Source of the DNA: an uncultured Chloroflexota bacterium
GTDB lineage: Bacteria > Chloroflexota > Limnocylindria > Limnocylindrales > Limnocylindraceae
Assembly: GCA_903944295.1 (NCBI GenBank)
Contig: CAJARA010000093.1
Coordinates: forward strand, 1-12,048
Length of the DNA: 12,048 bases
Reading direction: 5' to 3'
The translations under genes were made by a program, and so were the position numbers. The notes under the pieces were generated by a model. That model did no database searches. It was not told the DNA's origin and saw only the letters and a program-made list of their open reading frames with translations. Below, in pieces: positions 1-7,068 of the stretch (the stretch's first letter is position 1; each line of letters begins with the position of its first letter).

Positions 1-1498
1 CACCTACCTCCGCGAGCGGAAGAGCGCGGTCAAGGCGGTGCTGATCACCCACGGCCACGAAGATCATGTTGGCGCGCTCCCGCACATTCTTCCAGAGCTT
101 CCTGGCGTCCCTGTCTACGCGAGCACCCTCGCCCGCGGACTCCTAGCGAACAAGCTGAAGGAGTACAAGGTCACGGCGAATCCGCTGCGTCCACTCGACC
201 CTGGCGATCAGATCGAGATCGGGCCGTTCGTGATCGAGCCGTTCCGTGTTGGCCACTCCATCCCGGATGCGATGGGCTATGCGATCCACACGCCAGTCGG
301 CACCGTGGTGCACACGGGCGACTTTAAGTTTGACCAGACGCCAGCGGACGGGAAGGCGGCCGACTTTGCGATCCTTGCCCGTCTCGGCGCGCAGGGAGTC
401 CTTGCGCTCGTCTCTGACAGCACACGCGCAGAGGCACCCGGATATACGCCGAGCGAGCAGGTGGTAGGGCAGGCCTTCCGCTCCATCATCAGCGACGCAC
501 CTGGACGCGTGATCGTTGCAACGTTCGCATCAAACATCGCGCGCATTCAGCAGGTGCTTGATGCGGCGGGGGAGTTCCACCGCAAGGTCGCGGTTGTCGG
601 TCGCTCCATGGAGCAGAACGTCAAAATTGCGCGCGACCTCGGCTATCTCACCTTCCCAACGCCACTGATCGCCAAAGAGGAGATCGGGCGACGAAGTAAG
701 GAGCCGCTCGTGATCGCTACGACTGGCGCGCAGGGGGAGCCAATGGCGGGCCTTGCGAAGATGGCGAACGGCGAGCACCGCAACGTAGAGATTCAGAACG
801 GCGACACGGTGATCGTCTCGGCGTCGCCGATTCCAGGGAACGAGGAGGCGGTCGGCCGCACGATCGATAACCTCTTTAAGTCTGGTGCAAACGTGATCTA
901 TCACTCCATTGCACAGGTGCACGTCTCAGGTCATGCCTCGCAAGAGGAGCTCAAGATGATGCTTGCGCTGACCAAGCCAAAGCACTTTGTTCCCATGCAT
1001 GGCGAGATGCGCATGCAGGTTGCGCACGGTCGCCTCGCAACGCAGATGGGCGTAAATCCGTCGAACGTCTTCATCATCGATAACGGCACGCCGATTGAGT
1101 TCTACGCCGATGGGAGTGCGCGACGCACCACACCGGTTGCCCACGGAGCCGTCTTTGTTGATGGCTCGTCGGTGGGAGAGATCAGCGAGATCGTCTTGCG
1201 CGATCGTCGCACCCTTGCAGATGACGGCATCGTGGTGATCTTCGCCACGGTGGACGCACAGTCCGGGAAACCGATCGGTCGCCCAGTCCTTGTCACGCGT
1301 GGCTTCCTGAACGGCGATGAAGATAACAAGCTCGTTGAGGCGACGATCGACATCGCGCTGAAGTCAATCCAGCATAAGGGCGACCGGAGCGCGGAGACTG
1401 GCCTGATCAAGGCGCAGTTGAGCGAATCGGTTTCGCGCTTCTTGAACCGTGAGACAAGGCGACGACCACTCGTCGTACCGGTTGTCGTAGAGGTCTAA
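1..1498 (+). CDS. rnj: Ribonuclease J, 3' part (5' end outside the window)
   Basis: Metallo-beta-lactamase/beta-CASP ribonuclease, the family that combines 5'-3' exonuclease and endonuclease activity in mRNA decay and RNA maturation. The frame is open from base 2, so the gene is cut by the window edge. A GTG at 38 falls just before the active-site motif and is not the true start. Visible signatures: the HGHEDH zinc motif (50-67), HTGDFKFD, SDSTRAE (usually SDSTNAE), the beta-CASP elements FASNIARIQQ and GRSMEQN, a TGAQGEP segment, HVSGH (920-934) and PMHGEMR (around 992-1012), followed by the usual C-terminal domain. About 498 residues are present; RNase J is usually about 550, so roughly 60 N-terminal residues are missing. 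The gene ends 1 nt before ftsK, and the two are probably cotranscribed. RNase Y is encoded at the other end of the window. Family assignment is secure; the J1/J2 distinction cannot be made from this. Confidence 0.96.
   Translation, partial: TYLRERKSAVKAVLITHGHEDHVGALPHILPELPGVPVYASTLARGLLANKLKEYKVTANPLRPLDPGDQIEIGPFVIEPFRVGHSIPDAMGYAIHTPVGTVVHTGDFKFDQTPADGKAADFAILARLGAQGVLALVSDSTRAEAPGYTPSEQVVGQAFRSIISDAPGRVIVATFASNIARIQQVLDAAGEFHRKVAVVGRSMEQNVKIARDLGYLTFPTPLIAKEEIGRRSKEPLVIATTGAQGEPMAGLAKMANGEHRNVEIQNGDTVIVSASPIPGNEEAVGRTIDNLFKSGANVIYHSIAQVHVSGHASQEELKMMLALTKPKHFVPMHGEMRMQVAHGRLATQMGVNPSNVFIIDNGTPIEFYADGSARRTTPVAHGAVFVDGSSVGEISEIVLRDRRTLADDGIVVIFATVDAQSGKPIGRPVLVTRGFLNGDEDNKLVEATIDIALKSIQHKGDRSAETGLIKAQLSESVSRFLNRETRRRPLVVPVVVEV
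1489..1494 (+). promoter_or_regulatory. Ribosome binding site of ftsK, inside the end of rnj
   Basis: AGAGGT lies 5 nt before the GTG at 1500 and overlaps the last rnj codons. It supports the GTG start of the translocase and implies coupled translation across the 1 nt gap between the two genes. Confidence 0.6.
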
Positions 1499-1499
1499 C

Positions 1500-3764
1500 G
1501 TGGCACGACGAAGTCGTACCCCTCGAAGCCGTGACGGCGGCGGCTCACGCGCTGTGAGTGGCGCCGCCGCGCGCACGCTCGTCTTCCTCGCCTTCGCCGT
1601 AACGGGTGTGGTACTCGCGGTTGGCTTGATCCTCCCTGGTCGTGGACTTCTTGCTGATGCGCTGCGCGACATCCTCGCCCCCTGGTTCGGTGCGGGCCGC
1701 TGGCTCCTTCCACCAGCACTGATCGCCTTCGGCATCTGGTTCGAGCGACGGGCAGAGAAGAGCAGAGCGTCGATCCTGCGCGCCGCACTCGCTGCTGCTG
1801 CGCTCCCAGCACTCCTCGCAATCATCGAGATCCTCTTCCCTGGACACGGTGGACTGATTGGATCAATCGCAGGGAACGGCGTAGCAAGCCTCCTCACGCC
1901 GATCGGCGCACTCGCAGCCTGGATCGCCGTCCTTACCGGCATTGGGCTGGTGCTCGCAGAGGGCCCGGTGCGCAGAGGCTTTGCAGCACTCTTCGGCGGG
2001 GCGAAGGCTGGCGCGATCGCAAGTGCCGAGGTGATCGCGCGCGGCGTAGAGGAGCTTGCCGAGCGACGCGAACAGGCGCAACGCGAACGTGATGCACGTG
2101 CGGCAGGGGCCTCTGACGATGATGAGGTAGATGAACCAGTAGAGGAGGATGTTGCGCAGATCACTGAGGATGCGGTAGCTGCGCCACTGCGTGTTCCTGA
2201 TGCTGCTCCTGTGCCTCTCTCTGCAACCTTTGCGCCAGCACGGACGCCAGGTGCCTCTGTCCGTGACGGCGCATCAGCGAGAGGCGGCGGGGGAGCGCGC
2301 CGCGAAGAGGGTGATCGAACGTATACGCTCCCGGACCTCGCCATCCTTGAATCGCGTGCCCCTGCGAAATCTGGCGCAGGGATGGATCACGATGCGAATA
2401 GCAAGATCATTGTTGCGAAGCTCGCAAGCTTCGGCATCCCAACGCAAGTGGTTGGGATCAACGCTGGCCCAGTTGTCACACAGTACGAACTAGAGCCTGA
2501 CGCATCTGTCCGTGTCAGCCGCATTGAGGCGCTCTCTGACGACCTCGCGATGGCGCTCTCCGCGCGATCGATTCGAATTGAGGCGCCGATTCCTGGCCGA
2601 TCGGTTGTTGGCATTGAAATTCCGAACCGTGATAGTCACGTTGTTGGACTGAAGAGCATCTTTGAAGAGGTGGAGTTCAAGGAGTCAACAGATAGCCTCG
2701 TCTTCGCCCTCGGCCGCGATGTTGCAGGCGCCGCACGAGCGACCGATCTCACCAAGATGCCGCACCTGCTTATTGCTGGCGCAACCGGCTCAGGGAAGAG
2801 CGTGATGGTCAACGCGCTCATTGCGTCGCTCCTCTTCCGCGCACGACCACAAGATCTACGCCTCATCCTTGTTGACCCGAAGCGCGTTGAGCTCTCCGGA
2901 TATAACGGTCTGCCGCATCTTCTCGTTCCTGTCATCACGGAATCGGAGAAGGCGGCCGCCGCGCTCCGCTGGACGGTATTCGAAATGGAGAACCGCTACC
3001 GCCTCTTCGCCGAAGCTGGCGCCCGAAACCTTGCCGCATACAATGAGAGCCGCGTAGACGAGAACGATCGCCTGCCGTTCATTGTGATCATCATTGACGA
3101 GCTCGCCGATCTGATGATGCAGGATGGTCGATCTACAGAAGAGCCGATCGTGCGGATTGCGCAGAAGGCGCGTGCGACGGGCATCCACATGGTTCTCGCA
3201 ACGCAGCGCCCATCTGTGAACGTAGTGACAGGCCTGATCAAGGCGAACATTCCGAGTCGCATTGCGTTCTCTATGGCGAGCCAGATTGATTCTCGTACTG
3301 TGCTGGATGCTCCAGGCGCGGAGGATCTGATCGGGCGCGGCGACATGCTCTTTCAACCATCTGACGCCCCGAAACCGATCCGACTTCAGGGCGTCTTCGT
3401 CTCCGACAAGGAGATTGAGGCGGTCGTTGATCACTGGCGCGCACAGGGCGTTCCGGACTATCAGCTGGAGATCGTTGAGTCTGCACCGAACGCTGGCGGC
3501 GCTGGATCATCAAGTGCGGATGACGGTGACCGCGACCGACTCTTTGACGAGGCGGCCGCGGTGATCCAAGAGCACGACCGTGCCTCCGCCTCGCTGCTGC
3601 AACGACGCCTGCGCATCGGATATGCACGCGCGGCGCGCATCATTGATCAGCTCGAGGCCGCAGGTTACATCGGAGCATTCGATGGATCAAACGCACGAAC
3701 GGTGAACCGCGGCGCAGGATCCCCTCCGCCGGCGGGGGGCGAGAGCGATGACAGCCAGCAATGA
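1500..3764 (+). CDS. ftsK: DNA translocase FtsK/SpoIIIE
   Basis: Membrane-anchored hexameric ATPase that pumps chromosomal DNA through the closing septum. The 754 residues match SpoIIIE-sized members rather than the much longer E. coli FtsK. Four predicted membrane segments (about 25-46, 67-81, 91-113, 128-153) are followed by a low-complexity linker (about 180-290) with an acidic patch at 206-224. The motor comes next: alpha domain about 298-400, Walker A GATGSGKS at 427-434, Walker B IIIDELAD with D533-E534, and the conserved QRPSVNVVTG from 569. A C-terminal winged-helix gamma domain (about 678-740) would read polar sequences such as KOPS/SRS. The GTG start has a good ribosome binding site and begins 1 nt after the rnj stop. 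The end overlaps the next gene by 17 nt. The rnj-ftsK order is also conserved in Actinobacteria (known synteny). All key ATPase residues are present, so it should be functional. Confidence 0.97.
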   Translation: MARRSRTPRSRDGGGSRAVSGAAARTLVFLAFAVTGVVLAVGLILPGRGLLADALRDILAPWFGAGRWLLPPALIAFGIWFERRAEKSRASILRAALAAAALPALLAIIEILFPGHGGLIGSIAGNGVASLLTPIGALAAWIAVLTGIGLVLAEGPVRRGFAALFGGAKAGAIASAEVIARGVEELAERREQAQRERDARAAGASDDDEVDEPVEEDVAQITEDAVAAPLRVPDAAPVPLSATFAPARTPGASVRDGASARGGGGARREEGDRTYTLPDLAILESRAPAKSGAGMDHDANSKIIVAKLASFGIPTQVVGINAGPVVTQYELEPDASVRVSRIEALSDDLAMALSARSIRIEAPIPGRSVVGIEIPNRDSHVVGLKSIFEEVEFKESTDSLVFALGRDVAGAARATDLTKMPHLLIAGATGSGKSVMVNALIASLLFRARPQDLRLILVDPKRVELSGYNGLPHLLVPVITESEKAAAALRWTVFEMENRYRLFAEAGARNLAAYNESRVDENDRLPFIVIIIDELADLMMQDGRSTEEPIVRIAQKARATGIHMVLATQRPSVNVVTGLIKANIPSRIAFSMASQIDSRTVLDAPGAEDLIGRGDMLFQPSDAPKPIRLQGVFVSDKEIEAVVDHWRAQGVPDYQLEIVESAPNAGGAGSSSADDGDRDRLFDEAAAVIQEHDRASASLLQRRLRIGYARAARIIDQLEAAGYIGAFDGSNARTVNRGAGSPPPAGGESDDSQQ
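3722..3739 (+). promoter_or_regulatory. Hairpin covering the G-rich ribosome binding region of rodZ
   Basis: CCCTCCG (3722-3728) pairs with CGGGGGG (3733-3739) around a CCGG loop, with one G-U pair; the core CCGCCGGCGG is a perfect palindrome. The G-run in the downstream arm is the only strong Shine-Dalgarno-like sequence before the rodZ ATG at 3748, so the stem would mask it. The element lies inside the last ftsK codons, so ribosomes finishing ftsK would melt it. That role is inferred; the pairing is directly visible. Confidence 0.4.
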
Positions 3765-5028
3765 CCCGCTGCAAAGCACCGCGCCTGGGATAGGGGAGCG
3801 ACTCCGCGCCGCGCGTGAAGCGCGCGGGCTCAGCCTTGAAGCGGTTGCCGCAGAGTTGCGCATCCGCAGCGTCATCCTCGCCGCAATGGAACATGAAGAC
3901 CATGCCGCCTTGCCGGAGCGCGTGTACCTCCTTGGACTCCTTCGGACCTACGCGCGCTTTCTCGGACTCGATCCGGCGAACGTTGCTGCGAGCTGGGCGG
4001 GAGTGCCGAGTGCGCCTGCACCGGAGCCACAAGCGAAGTGGGGTGATGGGAAGGCTGGGGCGCGAATAGAGAGCGGTCTTCGCCAGTCACTCCGCAACCT
4101 CCTCAGCCTCGGTCTGGTCGGTCTCGTTGTGGTCGGAGCGGTCGGGTTCCTCGCCGCACAAGCGATCCGCTTCGCTAGTCCGCCAGTGATCAGCGTGACG
4201 AGCCCAGCGGAAGAGGTGCTCTCCCTTGTGGCTGGCACGCCAGCAACAACAGTGCGGGGGACGGCGGGGGCTGGAACACAAGTGTTGATCCAGAACGCGA
4301 TCGGGGACTCAGTCACGACGCAAGCGGACACCTCTGGCATATGGAGCATTGAGGTTCCCTTGAGCGGTGGGCGCAACGAATTCGACATCAGCGCAGCGGA
4401 TCCTGCTACCGGTTCGGCAAGCGGCGCTGCGACACGCCGAGTCTTCATCGTCGAACTCCCCGCGAACGATGCGCCGCAACTTGACGTGTTGACCCCCACA
4501 GCCGGCCTTCGTGTCAGCGGCGGGCCGGTTCCGATCTCACTGACCACCGTGCCGAGTGGGCAGGTCATGATCGTGGCAACGAGCAGTGCCGGCGAAGTGA
4601 TTAACGGTTCACTCCCTGCCCAGCCTGATGGCAAGGTGCAGGGCGACCTCCTCTTGCCCGAAGGAGCGTGGCGTATCAGCCTTCAGGTGAGCAGTCCGAA
4701 CGGGACGATAAGTGAGGTCCTCCGCGATGTGGAGGTTGTCTTTGCAGGGGTAACCGTGACGCTCACTGGGAGTGACGCCGGGACCTGGGTGCGCGTCTGG
4801 ATTGATGGCGCAGTTGACCCGAACACGGGACCGAGTGGGATCACCCTCGCGAAGGGGGAGAGCCGGACGATCCGAGGAGTGAGCGCCGTGGAGATTCGAT
4901 TCGGGGACCCACGCGGTGTACTTGTCGCACTCAACGGTCGTATGCTTGGCGAGCGAGGGACGGCTGGCGTTCCTGAGAGCTGGAGCTTCCGTGCCGATGG
5001 GCGCGTGCTCAGCTCAAACCGAAAGTAG
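3748..5028 (+). CDS. rodZ: RodZ-like membrane protein with HTH, Ig-like domains and DUF4115
   Basis: RodZ homologues link the MreB cytoskeleton to the cell-wall elongation machinery and help set cell shape. The 426 residues show a cytoplasmic helix-turn-helix of the HTH_25/RodZ type (about 14-76, with GERLRAAREARGLSLEAVA and the LP-RVYLLGLLRTYARFLGLD core). Next are a linker and one membrane segment (about 117-139), so the remainder lies outside the membrane. Two beta-rich Ig-like segments follow (about 145-237, with a VRGTAGAGTQVLI...GIWSIEVPLSGGRNEF pattern, and about 243-333). A DUF4115-like C-terminal domain (about 335-420) ends the protein. The ATG start overlaps ftsK by 17 nt. The stop codon overlaps the yajQ ribosome binding site, so it sits in a translationally coupled chain. 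The HTH probably serves protein contact rather than DNA binding, as in E. coli RodZ (family knowledge). Domain calls are by pattern only; the Ig-like calls are less certain than the HTH and DUF4115. Confidence 0.85.
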   Translation: MTASNDPLQSTAPGIGERLRAAREARGLSLEAVAAELRIRSVILAAMEHEDHAALPERVYLLGLLRTYARFLGLDPANVAASWAGVPSAPAPEPQAKWGDGKAGARIESGLRQSLRNLLSLGLVGLVVVGAVGFLAAQAIRFASPPVISVTSPAEEVLSLVAGTPATTVRGTAGAGTQVLIQNAIGDSVTTQADTSGIWSIEVPLSGGRNEFDISAADPATGSASGAATRRVFIVELPANDAPQLDVLTPTAGLRVSGGPVPISLTTVPSGQVMIVATSSAGEVINGSLPAQPDGKVQGDLLLPEGAWRISLQVSSPNGTISEVLRDVEVVFAGVTVTLTGSDAGTWVRVWIDGAVDPNTGPSGITLAKGESRTIRGVSAVEIRFGDPRGVLVALNGRMLGERGTAGVPESWSFRADGRVLSSNRK

Positions 5029-5033
5029 GAGGT
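5027..5033 (+). promoter_or_regulatory. Consensus ribosome binding site of yajQ, overlapping the rodZ stop
   Basis: AGGAGGT lies 3 nt before the ATG at 5037 and includes two bases of the rodZ TAG stop (5026-5028). It is the closest match to consensus among the sites seen here, and it fixes the yajQ start. Confidence 0.75.
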
Positions 5034-5036
5034 TGC

Positions 5037-5528
5037 ATGGCGACAGACAACTCGTTTGATGTGGTATCCGATTTTGATCGCCAGGAGATGAAGAATGCCC
5101 TCGATCAGACCCGTCGGGAGATCGCCACACGCTATGACTTCCGTGGCGCAACCGCCGAGATTGAGGAGGAGAAAGCTGAACTCGTCATCCGCGTGGATGG
5201 CGAGCTCCGGCTGAAGGCGCTCCGCGACATCTTGGAGTCGAAGGCGGTCAAGCGCGGCATTGACCTGCGCACCTTCGGCTGGGGGAAGCCAGAGGCGGCT
5301 GGGAGTGAGACGCTTCGGATTCACGTGAAACTTCGTAGCGGCCTTGACGACCCAACGGCGAAGAAGGTGGTGAAGGCGATCCGCGATGCTTTCCCGAAGG
5401 TAAAGACACAGATTCAAGGCGAAACTGTCCGTGTGACTGGCAAGTCACGCGATGAGCTGCAAGCGGTGATCGACTTCCTTCGCGCTATGGAGCTGGACCG
5501 ACCCCTGCAGTTTGAAAACTATCGCTGA
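5037..5528 (+). CDS. yajQ: YajQ-family nucleotide-binding protein
   Basis: Small cytosolic protein of the YajQ (DUF520/UPF0234) family. Members bind nucleotides; a Xanthomonas homologue is reported as a cyclic di-GMP effector, and others are linked to RNA or transcription-factor binding. The 163 residues are full length and collinear with the family. The conserved N-terminus (NSFDVVSDFDRQEMKNALDQ), the REIATRYDFRG block, the KAVKRGIDLRTF segment in the middle, the KVKTQIQGETVRVTGKSRDELQ block and the RPLQFENYR tail are all present. The start has a consensus ribosome binding site. It lies 8 nt after rodZ and 10 nt before the Mur ligase, so it is probably cotranscribed with both. Its role here is unknown. 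No cyclic di-GMP enzyme is visible in the window, so the signalling role remains family-based. Confidence 0.97.
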   Translation: MATDNSFDVVSDFDRQEMKNALDQTRREIATRYDFRGATAEIEEEKAELVIRVDGELRLKALRDILESKAVKRGIDLRTFGWGKPEAAGSETLRIHVKLRSGLDDPTAKKVVKAIRDAFPKVKTQIQGETVRVTGKSRDELQAVIDFLRAMELDRPLQFENYR

Positions 5529-5535
5529 GGCGAGG
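5527..5535 (+). promoter_or_regulatory. Ribosome binding region deciding the Mur ligase start
   Basis: GAGGCGAGG overlaps the yajQ stop (TGA at 5526-5528). Its first GAGG ends 8 nt before the GTG at 5539. A longer alternative from TTG at 5512 lacks any such site and would overlap yajQ by 17 nt, so GTG 5539 is preferred. Confidence 0.55.
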
Positions 5536-5538
5536 CGG

Positions 5539-7068
5539 GTGACGCGTTCGATCAACGAGATCGGAGCCGGGCTCGCCCCATCGCGCCCAGGCTCACCGCT
5601 CGTCCTCCCGCTCACCCTTCATATCGTTGGCATCGGCGGCACTGCGGCAACGGGAGCCGCGCTCCACGCAGCGGCGCTTGGCGCGCTGGTGACCGGGTGT
5701 GACAGTCACCTAAGTCGTGAGACCGCTCTCATCCTTGAGGCAGCGGGGGTGAAGGTGAGCGATGAGAGCGACCTCGCCCCGGCGAGTCGGGCCACCCTTG
5801 TTGCGGTCTCAAAGGCGATCACCAGTACACAGCCGGATCACCCGCAACTCCACGCCGCACGAGCGGCCGGTGTCCCGATCGTCTCACTGCAGCAGGTGAT
5901 CGCGGATGCCGCTGCGAGCCGCGGAGGGGCACTCCTGGGGGTTGCAGGGACGCATGGGAAGACAACCTCCACCGGTTGGCTCCTCGCCGCGCTCCGCGCG
6001 TCAGGGCGAGACCCTTCTGCGTTCGTAGGTGGACCACTCCCAGCGGGGCAGGGGAGCCCAGCAGGCTCACCAGTCCACCTCGGGGGAGAGCAAGGCTTCA
6101 TCGTGGAGGCAGACGAATACGGAGGAAACTTTGACCCGTACGCCGCAGACGCGGCCCTGATCCTCAACGTTGACTGGGATCACCCCGACATTTTCGCCGA
6201 CCGTGCCGCCGCCGTCGCCACATTCGTTGCCTGGGGGGCGCCAGTTCTTCAACACGGCGCGCTCGTAGTGAATGTTGGAGATGCTGGTGGTGCCGAGGCG
6301 GCCGCGGCGCTTGAGCAGCACGACCGGGGGAACCTCATTCGTTACGCCGTCCGTTCGCACGGACGCACAGAGACAGTCGCAGATGTCACTGCCGATCTTG
6401 AACTCGCCCCTGCGGGAGCGGTGCAACTCAGCAACCTGACGCTGAGTGAGCGAGCGGGCCAACTCGCCCCTGCGCTGGTTGAGCTGCAGGGGAAGACACT
6501 AACGATCGGCCTCCTTGGGGCGCACAACGCGGCGAATGCGCTCGGTGTGGCGACCCTTGCCGCGACTTCAGGGGGAACGGGGGTGGGGATCACCGCGGCG
6601 CTCGCCGGCTACCCAGGGGTGGGGCGGCGAATGGAGGTGCGCTATGACCAGAACGGGTTCACGGTGCTCGACGATTACGGCCACCACCCCACGGCGATTG
6701 ACGCCACGATCTCCACGGTGCGCCTCCGCTACCCGGGGCGACCCCTCATTCTCGCTATTGAACCGCTGACCTATCACCGCACCGCAGCACTCCTCCCTGC
6801 GCTCGCGCGCTCATGTGCCGCCGCAGACCGGGTCGCAGTTGCCGAGATCTTTGCCGTCCGCGACACCGACCTGACGATCACGAGTGCTGCGAAGCTTGCC
6901 GCCGCGATCAGCGCATTCGGGACCCAGGCGGACGCACCAGGCTCGGTTGAGTCCACCGCGGACGCGATCTACGCCGCACTCCCGGAGGGGGCAGTTGTCC
7001 TCGTGATGGGTGGGGGGCGCTCTACCGACCTTGCCACACGACTCGCTGCGGCACTCTCCGCGCGCTAG
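5539..7068 (+). CDS. murC: Mur ligase of the MurC/Mpl type (probable UDP-N-acetylmuramate ligase)
   Basis: ATP-dependent cytosolic Mur ligase. MurC joins L-Ala to UDP-MurNAc; Mpl attaches recycled tripeptide to the same acceptor. From GTG 5539 it has 509 residues. It has a Rossmann-type N-terminal domain (HIVGIGGTAATG) and a central ATPase with GTHGKTTST at 137-145. EADEYGGNF (from 190) and NVDWDHPDIF (210-219) follow. The C-terminal ligase domain carries LGAHNAANAL, YPGVGRRMEV, DDYGHHPTAI (from 378) and EPLTYHRT (408-415). GVGRRME and DDYxHHPT are shared by MurC and Mpl. The last motif is unusual: MurC normally has a QPH-Y-SRT type sequence, while the EP pair recalls Mpl. The catalytic P-loop lysine (K141) and the ligase motifs are intact. 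The gene is last in the plus-strand operon, outside any visible division/cell-wall cluster. MurC is my best call; a divergent Mpl-like recycling ligase is possible. Another start is TTG 5512. Confidence 0.82.
   Translation: MTRSINEIGAGLAPSRPGSPLVLPLTLHIVGIGGTAATGAALHAAALGALVTGCDSHLSRETALILEAAGVKVSDESDLAPASRATLVAVSKAITSTQPDHPQLHAARAAGVPIVSLQQVIADAAASRGGALLGVAGTHGKTTSTGWLLAALRASGRDPSAFVGGPLPAGQGSPAGSPVHLGGEQGFIVEADEYGGNFDPYAADAALILNVDWDHPDIFADRAAAVATFVAWGAPVLQHGALVVNVGDAGGAEAAAALEQHDRGNLIRYAVRSHGRTETVADVTADLELAPAGAVQLSNLTLSERAGQLAPALVELQGKTLTIGLLGAHNAANALGVATLAATSGGTGVGITAALAGYPGVGRRMEVRYDQNGFTVLDDYGHHPTAIDATISTVRLRYPGRPLILAIEPLTYHRTAALLPALARSCAAADRVAVAEIFAVRDTDLTITSAAKLAAAISAFGTQADAPGSVESTADAIYAALPEGAVVLVMGGGRSTDLATRLAAALSAR
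6401..6474 (+). repeat. Pair of exact 14 bp direct repeats, 60 bp apart
   Basis: AACTCGCCCCTGCG occurs at 6401-6414 and 6461-6474, in the same reading frame of the Mur ligase gene, 20 codons apart. The flanks are not clearly similar. It is probably chance or a small internal duplication, with no known function. Confidence 0.3.

Noticed and set aside
2014..2021. GCGATCGC palindromes (also near 9078 and 11404) as a HIP1-like repeat family
   Set aside because: Only a few copies in 12 kb of GC-rich DNA, all inside coding sequence, with no regular spacing; consistent with base composition.
1364..2344. Long antisense reading frame (326 codons) opposite rnj/ftsK
   Set aside because: The translation is low-complexity Ala/Ser/Arg/Pro typical of the opposite strand of GC-rich genes; it has no domain-like pattern and lies fully over secure genes.
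3948..5417. Antisense frames of 228 and 244 codons opposite rodZ and yajQ
   Set aside because: Composition-biased shadows of well-supported coding sequences, with no recognisable motif and no initiation signal.
5512..5538. TTG start giving a nine-residue longer Mur ligase
   Set aside because: No ribosome binding site, a 17 nt overlap with yajQ, and the extra residues just translate the yajQ tail and the GAGGCGAGG site out of frame. GTG 5539 is better supported.
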